The translations under genes and the position numbers were made by a program. 11,744 bases of DNA from CAYLUN01 sp964386865. Its GTDB lineage: Bacteria; Verrucomicrobiota; Kiritimatiellia; RFP12; UBA1067. How positions within the stretch are numbered: the stretch's first letter is position 1; each line of letters begins with the position of its first letter. The DNA lies in assembly GCA_964386865.1 (NCBI GenBank), contig CAYLUN010000135.1, forward strand, positions 1 to 11,744. Direction: 5' to 3'. A model generated the notes under the pieces. It was not told where the DNA came from and ran no database searches. It worked only from the letters and a program-made list of their open reading frames with translations. Shown piece by piece: positions 1 through 6,845 of this stretch.

Positions 1-1683
1 CTCGGCGGCAACGCGTCCTCGGAGATCGAGGTTCCGCCCATGGGCTACATCGGCAAGCCGCCGGACACCGTGAACGTGACCGGCATCGCCGAGGAGATCT
101 TTCCGCCGCAGGGGTGGAAGAACTTCGCTGATTCAACGAAGATCGAGGCGATCGTGCGGGCCGAGCCGAACGTCGCGCTCTTCCTCAACACGCGCGCCAC
201 GGGCGTGGAGATGGCTGACGCGTCGCACATTCGCGCGGTGCTGTCGCTCGACGTCCGCAGCGGGCAGCGGCAGTCGTTCGCGGCGCCGCTCTTCATCGAT
301 TGCACCGGGCACGGCTGGATCGGGTACTACGCGGGAGCCGAGTGGCGCATGGGAGCCGAGGGACGCGACGAGTTTGGCGAATCGATGGCGCCGGAGGCTG
401 CCACGGGCCGCACGCAGGGAAACAGCCTCTACAAGGCGGTGATCGCGACGCGGGGACAGCCTGTGGCGTTCGCGTGCCCGGCGTGGGCGCACCGATGGGA
501 GAAGGACGGAGACTTTGAGCCGCGCGGCTCAATTGTTAGAATCGAGCAAATCGCGCGGCCCGGAAATTTCGATCAGCCGTCGCGCGGCAAGGGCCGCAAT
601 CCGGGTGACGACGTGAACGGCGGCATCCTGCATAGCTGGTGGATTGAGTGCGGCGGCATGCGCAACACGATCTGGGACGCGGAGGAGATCCGCGACGAAC
701 TGTTCCGCATCAGCGTGGGGCTGTGGGACTACGCGAAGAACCGCAACCCCGCGACGGTCGCGAAGAACGCGAACCGGGAGCTGACGTGGCTAAACTATGT
801 CCCCGGCGTGCGTGAGAGCCGGCGGCTGGTGGGCGACTACGTGATGAGCCAGCGCGACTATGACCAAGACCTGCGGCACACGGACGTCGTGGCTTTCACC
901 GACTGGGGCTCCGACGTGCATCACCCGGAGGGCTTCTGGGTTCACGGGAATGACGCGATCCATGTGTACAAGGGGCGCCGCGTCGGAGTTCCTTATCGGA
1001 CACTCTACTCCACGAACATCGCCAACCTGTTCATGGCGGGGCGCTGTCACTCTGCCACGCAACTCGCGTTCGGCGGCACGCGCGTGATCCGGCCGATGTG
1101 CGCGACGGGCCAAGCAGCAGGCACGGCGGCCGCGCTCGCGATGCGCTACGGGGCCTCGCCGAGGGACATCTACAGCGGCCGCATCGTCGAGCTTCAGCAG
1201 GCGCTGCTGCGGGACGGCTGCTACCTGCCTGGCGTTTGCAACGCGGATCCAGCCGACCTCGCGCTGTCCGCGAAAGCCGAGTCGTCCAGCGCGGCGGCGG
1301 GCGGCGCGGCGGCGGGCGTCAGCGATGGCTGGAGCCGCCGGTTGGGCGCGAACCGCAGCGCATGGGCGCCCGACCCGAAGGCCGCAGGGCCGCAGTGGGT
1401 GGCGCTGAAGCTGGCGTCGGCCGCCGAGGTCGCCGAGATCCACGTGACGTTCGAGCGAGAGCCTTCGCCGTGTGCGGTGCAGCTGTGGTCGGACGGGAGG
1501 TGGGAGACGGCGCGCGAGGTCGCCGCAGGAGGGCCGCGACGCCTCGTCGTGCGGTTTCCGCCGCGCAGCAGGTGCGAGGCGGTGCGGCTGCTGTTCGCGG
1601 ACGGCCGCACCGCCTTCGCGGTCAGCGAGCTGCGCGTGTACGGGCCTGCGGCAAGGGAGCCGAGGGTGCGCGATGCGAGTTGA
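1..1683 (+). CDS. FAD-dependent oxidoreductase (PF12831-like) with C-terminal discoidin-like domain, 5' end outside window
   Basis: The frame is open from base 1, so this is a 560-residue C-terminal part; the N-terminal Rossmann motif (GxGxxG) that would bind the FAD ADP moiety lies upstream. Visible family signs are FIDCTGHG at residues 98-105 (end of an FAD-fold strand), PGVRESRRLVGDY near 268-280, and the C-terminal FAD-binding stretch FMAGRC (344-349) followed by GTRVIRPMCATGQAAG (359-374). An Ala/Gly-rich linker near 430-440 leads to a beta-rich segment, about 441-550, ending SELRVYG, which resembles an F5/8 type C (galactose-binding) domain. Relatives in PVC bacteria are often annotated simply as FAD-dependent oxidoreductase or, by transfer, as xanthan lyase; the substrate is unknown. 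The discoidin-like tail suggests binding to a glycan or surface, which is inference. The stop overlaps the start of the ABC ATPase gene by 11 bp, so the two are probably co-transcribed, though a functional link is not evident. Confidence 0.85.
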   Translation, partial: LGGNASSEIEVPPMGYIGKPPDTVNVTGIAEEIFPPQGWKNFADSTKIEAIVRAEPNVALFLNTRATGVEMADASHIRAVLSLDVRSGQRQSFAAPLFIDCTGHGWIGYYAGAEWRMGAEGRDEFGESMAPEAATGRTQGNSLYKAVIATRGQPVAFACPAWAHRWEKDGDFEPRGSIVRIEQIARPGNFDQPSRGKGRNPGDDVNGGILHSWWIECGGMRNTIWDAEEIRDELFRISVGLWDYAKNRNPATVAKNANRELTWLNYVPGVRESRRLVGDYVMSQRDYDQDLRHTDVVAFTDWGSDVHHPEGFWVHGNDAIHVYKGRRVGVPYRTLYSTNIANLFMAGRCHSATQLAFGGTRVIRPMCATGQAAGTAAALAMRYGASPRDIYSGRIVELQQALLRDGCYLPGVCNADPADLALSAKAESSSAAAGGAAAGVSDGWSRRLGANRSAWAPDPKAAGPQWVALKLASAAEVAEIHVTFEREPSPCAVQLWSDGRWETAREVAAGGPRRLVVRFPPRSRCEAVRLLFADGRTAFAVSELRVYGPAAREPRVRDAS

Positions 1684-2605
1684 GGTTAAGAACCTGGTCC
1701 GGCACTTCGGCCCGGTGAAGGCCGTCGATGACGTGTCGTTCGCGTTCGGCGACGGCGAGGTGGTGGGTTTTGTCGGCCCCAACGGAGCGGGCAAGACCAC
1801 GACCCTGCGCATCCTCGCCACGCTCGATGAGCCCACGGCGGGCGACGTGCTGCTCGACGGCGTGTCGATCCTCGATTATCCGGAACAGGGGCGAAGCCGC
1901 ATCGGCTACATGCCCGACGCGCTTCCGGAGCATGCCGACATGACGGTCCACGAGTACGTCGATTTCTTCGGCAGGGCCTTTGGGCTCCGGGGGCCGGCGC
2001 TGCGGGAGGCGGTCGACGAGGTGGAGGCGTTCGCGGGCTTGTGTGGCATCCGCGACAAGACGCTGAGCGCGCTCTCCAAGGGCATGAAGCAGCGCGTCAG
2101 CCTGGCGCGGGCGCTGGTGCACCGGCCTGACCTGCTGATCATGGACGAGCCGGCGAACGGGCTCGACCCGCGCGCCCGCATCGAGCTTCGCGAGCTGGTC
2201 AGCGTGCTGGCTGAGGGAGGAAAGACGATCCTCGTGAGCTCGCACATCCTCACCGAACTCTCGGAGATGTGCAGCTCCGTGGTGATTATCGAGCGCGGGC
2301 GTCTGGTCGGTAGCGGCACCCTGAACGCGCTCGCCAACGCGGAGCGCGAGGTTCAGCGCGTGCTGGTGCGGCCGCTGGAGCTGACGGCGGAAGCGCTCTG
2401 CCGGCTGATGCTGGAGCTTCCCGGTGTCACGCAGACCCGCGCACAGGGCGACGGCTGCGCGGCCGAGATCGCGGGCGGCCGAGCCGAGGCCGCAGGCGTG
2501 CTCACGGCGCTGGTTCAGCGCGAGGTTCGGATTTTGGAGTTCCGGCAGGTGCAGGCCGATTTGGAGGACGTGTTCATGACGGTCACGAAGGGAGAGCTGG
2601 TATGA
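1673..2605 (+). CDS. ABC transporter ATP-binding protein (ABC-2 exporter type)
   Basis: A 310-residue nucleotide-binding subunit with all core motifs: Walker A GPNGAGKT (35-42), signature LSKGMKQR (134-141), Walker B LLIMDEP (154-160, catalytic Glu159), D-loop GLD (163-165) and switch His191 in SSH. The Q-loop position carries Asp82 (GYMPD) instead of Gln. The LSKGM signature and the roughly 90-residue C-terminal extension after the ATPase fold fit the CcmA/NatA-like class that powers ABC-2 permeases. It would hydrolyse ATP on the cytoplasmic face to drive the permease encoded next. I chose the ATG at 1673 because the protein then begins directly with the first strand (MRVEVKNLVRHFG) and a GAGGGT ribosome-binding sequence sits at 1662-1667; a longer open frame upstream is a shadow of the oxidoreductase gene. 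Its TGA is shared with the permease start (ATGA at 2602-2605), implying translational coupling. The cargo cannot be read from the sequence. Confidence 0.95.
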   Translation: MRVEVKNLVRHFGPVKAVDDVSFAFGDGEVVGFVGPNGAGKTTTLRILATLDEPTAGDVLLDGVSILDYPEQGRSRIGYMPDALPEHADMTVHEYVDFFGRAFGLRGPALREAVDEVEAFAGLCGIRDKTLSALSKGMKQRVSLARALVHRPDLLIMDEPANGLDPRARIELRELVSVLAEGGKTILVSSHILTELSEMCSSVVIIERGRLVGSGTLNALANAEREVQRVLVRPLELTAEALCRLMLELPGVTQTRAQGDGCAAEIAGGRAEAAGVLTALVQREVRILEFRQVQADLEDVFMTVTKGELV

Positions 2606-4086
2606 CCGTCCGCCTCGGAATCAACCCGGTAACGCTGAAAGAGCTGCGGCAGATGGTGCGCAGCCGGATGGTCGCCGTTGGCTTGATCGTCTACCTGCTG
2701 GCGCAGCTCGGCGGCGTGAGCCTCGTGCTGATGTCGTCGGCCGACGACGGCTCAGGCGGCAGCCTGTACGGGCGCGCCCTCGGGCAGAGCGTGTTCCACA
2801 TGGTGTATTTCCTTCTTTCCTTCCTCCTGCTGCTTTGCCTGCCGCTGTTTATGGGCACGCGGATTGGGCTGGAGCGCGGCAAAGAGCACCTCGACCTCCA
2901 GTACATCACCGCGCTCAAGCCGCAGCAGTTCGTGGACGGCAAGGTCGCTTCGGCGGTGGTGATGACGGTCGTGTTCGCCAGCGCCTCGCTGCCGTTTCTG
3001 GTGCTGTCCTACCTGCTGCGGGGCGTCGACCTCTTTTCGGTGCTGTGGATGTTCTGCGGGCTGCTGCTGATTACGGTCTGCAGCCTCTACGGCACGCTGT
3101 TCCTCGGCGCCCTCGGCGTGTCGCGGACGCTTCGGCTCTTTTTGCTGCTGGGCGTGATCTTCGCGCTTCTGCTTTTGCTCGGCACGGTCAACATCGGGGG
3201 CGCCGGGGTGATGTCGTCGGGGGTGGGCGAGCTGTTCGACTCCTGGCAGGAGGTGCTTGGCTGGCTGTCGGCGCTGGGGCTGGCCATCTGGGGCTGCGCG
3301 CTGTGCCGCGCGGTGACGGTGGCCGCGCTCTCTCCTCCCCACGCGAACCGGGCCCTGCCGGTGCGCCGCGGGGTCACGGCCTGCTGGCTTTTCTGGGCGC
3401 TAGTGGCGCTGCTCACGGCGCTGGAGACGCGGGAGAGCACGCCCCTCTACATCTGGGCCTTCATGTCCGTGCTGGTGTCCGCAGGGCTGCTCGCGGTGTC
3501 AGCCTCCATGCCCCCCGGCTACAGCCGCCGCGTGCTGTCTTCCGTGTCGCCGCGCCTGCCGGCTCGCGTCGCGCAGTACTTCTTCTACTCGGGCGCGGAG
3601 TCTGGCATGGCGTGGGCGCTGGCGCTGGGCTTCCTTTCCGTGCTCGCGATCCTGCTGGTCGGCGCGTTCACGCCGTGGCTGGCCAATGACTCGAGCCTGA
3701 CGTCGGCGCAGCTGGTGGCGATCTTCCTGTACCTGACGGCGATCATCTGCAGCGCGCGGGCGGCTTGGTGCTACGCCTTGCAGCGCGTGGTCACGCCCAA
3801 GCTGGTCGGCGTCGCCGCCGCCGTGATGGTGCTGCTGGGCAGCACCCTGCCCTACCTGCTCACGCTGGACAGCGGCGGGGGGGGGGACGAGCATGCCGCG
3901 CGCTGGTTCGGCAATGTGGCGGCGGTGTTCGACAGGGATATGACAGACCTGGGCTTTCACTTGATCTGCTCGAGCGCGTGGGCGCTGCTTGCCTGGTCGG
4001 TGTGCATGCCGCTGATCTTCGGCGCTTTCCGGCAGTTTCGTCGTCCGGCGTGCGCCGCGTCCGACATCGGCGGGGCGGAGGTCTGA
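2602..4086 (+). CDS. ABC-2 type transporter permease, about 12 membrane segments
   Basis: A 494-residue polytopic membrane protein and the membrane partner of the ATPase just upstream. The N-terminus NPVTLKELRQMVRSR (8-22) is the amphipathic lead-in typical of ABC-2 permeases. Hydrophobic segments lie near 24-44, 65-84, 115-138, 146-171, 178-196, 217-238, 259-275, 281-301, 337-357, 370-388, 401-421 and 451-474. The loop GLERGKEHLDLQYITALKPQQFVDGK-like region (89-114) corresponds to the conserved cytoplasmic coupling segment of the family, where a charged ER/K-rich stretch precedes L.L...L.P...V.GK. The length suggests two six-helix halves in one chain, or a permease with an added half. The ATG overlaps the ATPase stop by 4 bp and is preceded by GGGAG at 2590-2594. 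A run of ten G bases at 3877-3886 encodes part of a Gly4 loop (425-428) just after the eleventh segment and could be a slippage site. Whether it exports a lipid, peptide or other compound is unknown. Confidence 0.9.
   Translation: MTVRLGINPVTLKELRQMVRSRMVAVGLIVYLLAQLGGVSLVLMSSADDGSGGSLYGRALGQSVFHMVYFLLSFLLLLCLPLFMGTRIGLERGKEHLDLQYITALKPQQFVDGKVASAVVMTVVFASASLPFLVLSYLLRGVDLFSVLWMFCGLLLITVCSLYGTLFLGALGVSRTLRLFLLLGVIFALLLLLGTVNIGGAGVMSSGVGELFDSWQEVLGWLSALGLAIWGCALCRAVTVAALSPPHANRALPVRRGVTACWLFWALVALLTALETRESTPLYIWAFMSVLVSAGLLAVSASMPPGYSRRVLSSVSPRLPARVAQYFFYSGAESGMAWALALGFLSVLAILLVGAFTPWLANDSSLTSAQLVAIFLYLTAIICSARAAWCYALQRVVTPKLVGVAAAVMVLLGSTLPYLLTLDSGGGGDEHAARWFGNVAAVFDRDMTDLGFHLICSSAWALLAWSVCMPLIFGAFRQFRRPACAASDIGGAEV
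3877..3886 (+). repeat. G10 homopolymer inside the permease gene
   Basis: Ten consecutive G bases encode Gly426-428 of the permease plus the first base of the next codon. It is the longest mononucleotide run I see in the window. A one-base gain, or a -1 ribosomal shift here, moves translation into a frame that stays open to 4970 and contains the whole DUF58 protein; a one-base loss leads elsewhere. Such tracts are also common sites of sequencing error. Confidence 0.9.
4077..4082 (+). promoter_or_regulatory. Shine-Dalgarno sequence of the DUF58 gene
   Basis: GGAGGT lies inside the last codons of the permease gene, six bases before the ATG at 4089. It is the strongest ribosome-binding sequence in the operon and decides the DUF58 start, because the same frame is open much further upstream without a comparable site. 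Confidence 0.75.
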
Positions 4087-4088
4087 GC

Positions 4089-4970
4089 ATGGATCACGGA
4101 GCCAGTGGGCGCGCGGCGTTGGCGGCGGGGCGGGCGCTCGGCTTGCGCTACCGGCTGGCGCTGCCGCGCGAGGCGATGCGAGGCCCCTCCGGCACGCGGC
4201 TCGGCACGCTGGCGGGCGCCTCGCTCGACTTCCACGACTACCGCGACTACCAGCCGGGCGACGATCTGCGCCACCTGGACTGGAACGTTTACGCGCGGAG
4301 CGACAGGGAGATCGTCAAGCTCTTCCGCGAGGAGGTCTCGCCGCGGCTCGATGTGGTGCTGGACGGCTCTCGCTCGATGCGGCTGGAGGGCACGGGCAAG
4401 GCGGCCGCCGCGCTGACGCTGGCGGCGGCGTGCGCGGTGGCCGCCGAGAACGCCCACTGCGCCCACGAGGTGTGGCTCGCGGGAGCGCGCGTGGAGGCCC
4501 TCGCCGGGTCGCGCGACGACCCGGGCGTCTGGCAGGTGCCGGACTTCGCGGACGCCTGCGCGCCGGACGAGGGGCTGCTGCGCGCCGCGCCGCGCTGGCG
4601 GCGGCACGGCATCCGCGTGTTTGTGAGCGACCTGCTGTGGCCGGCCGAGCCGGAGTCGGCGCTGCGGAGGCTGGCCGAGGGCGCGGCGGCGCTGACCGTC
4701 GTGCAGCTGCTCGCCCGCGAGGAGGAACGGCCGGAGCTGCGCGGCCAGCACCGCTTCCACGACGTGGAGGCTGACGAGCGGCTCGACGTGTTTGTGGACG
4801 CCGCCGCGTGCGCGTCGTACACGGCGGCGCTCGCGCGCCACCGCGAACGCTGGAGCCGCGCCTGCCGCCAGTTTGGCGCGCGCTTCGTGACGGTGACGGA
4901 TGAGGGCGCGGCCGAGGGCGGACGCCTGCGGGCGCTGGAGCAGTGCGGACTGTTGGAGGGGGCGGGGTAG
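4089..4970 (+). CDS. DUF58 domain protein (VWA-like, soluble form)
   Basis: A 293-residue protein carrying the DUF58 signature at 47-82: DFHDYRDYQPGDDLRHLDWN followed by YARSDREIVKLFREE. It continues into a VWA-like fold with a MIDAS-type DGSRS (92-96), as in VVLDGSRSM. No hydrophobic membrane segment is visible at the N-terminus, so this is the short cytoplasmic form rather than the membrane-anchored one. DUF58 proteins are usually encoded beside a MoxR AAA+ ATPase and BatA/VWA membrane proteins and are thought to act with them in metal-dependent assembly or maturation at the membrane; the exact biochemical role is not established. Here it starts two bases after the permease stop, replacing the expected MoxR position with nothing. 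The frame extends upstream to 3765, but only the ATG at 4089 has a good ribosome-binding site and begins the family-like region. Confidence 0.9.
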   Translation: MDHGASGRAALAAGRALGLRYRLALPREAMRGPSGTRLGTLAGASLDFHDYRDYQPGDDLRHLDWNVYARSDREIVKLFREEVSPRLDVVLDGSRSMRLEGTGKAAAALTLAAACAVAAENAHCAHEVWLAGARVEALAGSRDDPGVWQVPDFADACAPDEGLLRAAPRWRRHGIRVFVSDLLWPAEPESALRRLAEGAAALTVVQLLAREEERPELRGQHRFHDVEADERLDVFVDAAACASYTAALARHRERWSRACRQFGARFVTVTDEGAAEGGRLRALEQCGLLEGAG

Positions 4971-4991
4971 GGGCGGCTGCGTTGGGGCGGC

Positions 4992-5008
4992 GGGGACGCC
5001 GTCCCTCC
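4992..5008. repeat. Short palindromic element in the only operon gap
   Basis: GGGAC (4993-4997) and GTCCC (5001-5005) are inverted around GCC, giving a five-base-pair stem with a three-base loop; the sequence GGGACGCCGTCCC is symmetric over 13 bases about a central C. It occupies the 57-base gap between the DUF58 and BatA-like genes, where every other junction in the run overlaps or is 2 bp. I recall similar GGGACGGCGTCCC-type sequences as interspersed repeats in PVC genomes, but cannot confirm copies from this window. A role in transcript processing, as for REP elements, is inference. Confidence 0.5.
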
Positions 5009-5027
5009 AGTGGACGGGACAGGGCTT

Positions 5028-6845
5028 ATGTTGTTCGCGTTTCCATATGCGTGGCTCGGCGCCGCGGCGCTGGCGGGGCTGGTGGCGGTGTACGTGCTCC
5101 GCAACCGGTACCGTCAGCGGCCGGTGTCGAGCCTGATGCTCTGGCGGCAGGTCGTGCGGCCGCGCCAAGGCGGTCTGCGGCGCGACACGCTGAGCCTGCC
5201 GCCGCTCTTCTACCTCGAGCTGGCGGCGCTGGCGGCGCTGGTGGTCGCTGCAGCCGCGCCGCATCTGCTGCGGCCCTCGCTCGGCTCGCTCACCGTGGTG
5301 TTCGATGCGTCGGCCTCGATGGCCGCACGCGGGGCAGACGGACTCTCGGCGCAGGCTCGGGCGGCACAGGCGCTGCGGCGGGAGGTCGCGCGGCGCAGCT
5401 ACGTGCGCGTCCGGCTGCTGGCCGCGTGCGCGTCCGGCCCCGAGCTGGTGGCGGTGACGCGCCCGGCGCGGGCGGCGGCCTGGCTGGAACAGGTGGCTTG
5501 CGGCGCGGGCGTCGACACGGTGGCGCGGACGCTCGCGCGGGCCGGCGAGGTTTCTGAGCCGGGCGACGACGTGCTGGTGCTCACGGACCGACCGCCGCCG
5601 GCCGGGCAGGCCGAGCCGCTGCGGGCGCGCTGGCGGGCCGTCGGCAAGCCGCTCGAGAACGTGGCGATCACCTATGCCGACCGCTCCTGGCGCGGGGACG
5701 GCACGGAGGCGCTGCTGGTGGAGGTGACGGGGTTCGGCCTGGCGCGGGAACGCGTGCGGGTGACGGTCGCTGCGGTCGGACGGGTGTCGTCGCCCGTGGT
5801 CGCGCAGGATATTGAGCTGACGGAGGCGAAGCCGTCGCGGGTGGTCGTAGACCTGCCGCCGGGAACGGGCCCCGTGCAGGTGTCGCTGCCGGACGACGCG
5901 CTGGCGGCGGACAACCGGGCGCTGCTGCTCGCGCAGAAGCCGCGGCCGGTCGTTGTGGACGTGAGGCTGAAGGACGAGCGGCTGCGGCAGTGTGTGCGGC
6001 AGGCCGCCGAGGCGACGGGGCGGGCCGTGGTGCTGCGGGATGAGGGACGGGCTGAAGCCCGGACTACAAACGGGGCGTCGCAGGGCGGGTACGCGCCGCA
6101 GCTTGTTTTCGTGGACGGCGGGGCGGAGCGCGCGGACGCGCCCTACTGGCAGGTGGCCCTGTGCAAGCCCGACGCGCCGCGGCTGGTGAGGGGGCCTTAT
6201 CTGACCGACCACGCGCAGCCGCTTCTGGAGGGCGTGTCCTTCGACGGGCTGGTGTGGGCGGTCGGCACAAACGCGCTTGCGGGGCGCGGGGTCGCCTTCG
6301 CGGGAAGCGTGCCGCTGATCGCCTTCGAAGCCTCGGCGCACCGGACGCCGGTGGTACGCGTGCTGGCGGGCTCGTCGCAGGCGGCGCTCTTCCAGTCGGC
6401 CGCGTGGCCGGTTCTCGTGTGGAACGTGCTGGCCGCGTGCGCCGAGGCGCAGCCCGGGCCGTCGGCCCGTAACCTGCGCGTGGGCGAGCAGGCGGTCTTC
6501 GCGGTCGCGAAGGGCGAGGAGCGGGCGGTGTTCGACACGCCGTCGGGCGAGAAGTCGCTGCGGGCGCGCGGTGGGCGCGTGGTGTGGAGCCCGCCTGAGC
6601 CGGGGCTCTACCGCATGCGGCTGGACGACGCGGAGGCCGGGCGTTTCGCGGTGAACCTGTTCGCGGCGGGCGAGGCCGACCTGCGCCGCTGCGCGGGCGG
6701 CGAATGGGGCGGGGATGCGCGCGGCGAGCGGCTGGCGAGGACGCACCGGTCGTACGCGTGGCTGGCCGGACTGATTGCGCTGGCTCTCGTGGCGCTGCAC
6801 CACGCGTGGGTGAGCCGCTCTGCGGCGGGAGGGCCGCCGGCATGA
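5028..6845 (+). CDS. BatA-like membrane protein with degenerate VWA domain
   Basis: A 605-residue protein beginning like the BatA / aerotolerance-regulator N-terminal domain: a first membrane segment at about 2-25 (FPYAWLGAAALAGLVAVYVL), a basic loop with the family-like pattern RPVSSLMLW, a second segment near 58-80, then a VWA-like fold with MIDAS DASAS (93-97) and LVLTDRPPP where a usual LTDG would be. A long beta-rich middle region follows and a last membrane segment lies near 577-593. The protein probably sits in the inner membrane and works with the DUF58 protein and the VWA protein encoded next. I prefer ATG 5028 over an in-frame GTG at 5010, because the shorter form starts at the BatA-like MLF and the GTG adds six residues encoded by the edge of a palindromic repeat. 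The ribosome-binding sequence is weak (AGGG at 5021-5024). Residues around 340-350 (GRAEARTTNG) are encoded by a palindromic sequence and look like an in-frame insertion. Confidence 0.85.
   Translation: MLFAFPYAWLGAAALAGLVAVYVLRNRYRQRPVSSLMLWRQVVRPRQGGLRRDTLSLPPLFYLELAALAALVVAAAAPHLLRPSLGSLTVVFDASASMAARGADGLSAQARAAQALRREVARRSYVRVRLLAACASGPELVAVTRPARAAAWLEQVACGAGVDTVARTLARAGEVSEPGDDVLVLTDRPPPAGQAEPLRARWRAVGKPLENVAITYADRSWRGDGTEALLVEVTGFGLARERVRVTVAAVGRVSSPVVAQDIELTEAKPSRVVVDLPPGTGPVQVSLPDDALAADNRALLLAQKPRPVVVDVRLKDERLRQCVRQAAEATGRAVVLRDEGRAEARTTNGASQGGYAPQLVFVDGGAERADAPYWQVALCKPDAPRLVRGPYLTDHAQPLLEGVSFDGLVWAVGTNALAGRGVAFAGSVPLIAFEASAHRTPVVRVLAGSSQAALFQSAAWPVLVWNVLAACAEAQPGPSARNLRVGEQAVFAVAKGEERAVFDTPSGEKSLRARGGRVVWSPPEPGLYRMRLDDAEAGRFAVNLFAAGEADLRRCAGGEWGGDARGERLARTHRSYAWLAGLIALALVALHHAWVSRSAAGGPPA
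6044..6072. repeat. REP-like palindrome translated inside the BatA-like gene
   Basis: CGGGCT (6048-6053) and AGCCCG (6056-6061) form a six-base-pair stem around GA, followed by GACTACAAAC. In the gene it reads as GRAEARTTN, a hydrophilic stretch between two predicted beta strands. The sequence matches a class of short interspersed repeats (GGGCTGAAGCCCGGACTACA) that I recall from environmental bacterial genomes, whose other frame gives the peptide GLKPGLQT. Copy number in this genome cannot be judged here. Confidence 0.5.
6827..6833 (+). promoter_or_regulatory. Shine-Dalgarno sequence of the double-VWA gene
   Basis: GGGAGGG lies eight bases before the ATG at 6842, within the 3' end of the BatA-like gene. 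Together with the ATGA overlap it selects 6842 over the longer upstream open frame that begins at 6704. Confidence 0.7.

Noticed and set aside
1904..1921. Asp82 in place of the Q-loop glutamine of the ABC ATPase as a sign of an inactive enzyme
   Set aside because: All other catalytic motifs are intact, and GYMPD at this place is, as far as I recall, common in this ABC-2 ATPase subgroup.
5010..5027. GTG start giving a six-residue longer BatA-like protein
   Set aside because: The extra residues come from the edge of the palindromic element, and the BatA-like N-terminus begins at the ATG at 5028.
3957..6803. Open frame of 948 codons on the minus strand opposite permease, DUF58 and BatA-like genes
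   Set aside because: Its translation is Arg/Pro/His-rich with no recognisable motif, and it lies antisense to genes with clear family motifs. It is a product of GC-rich codon usage.
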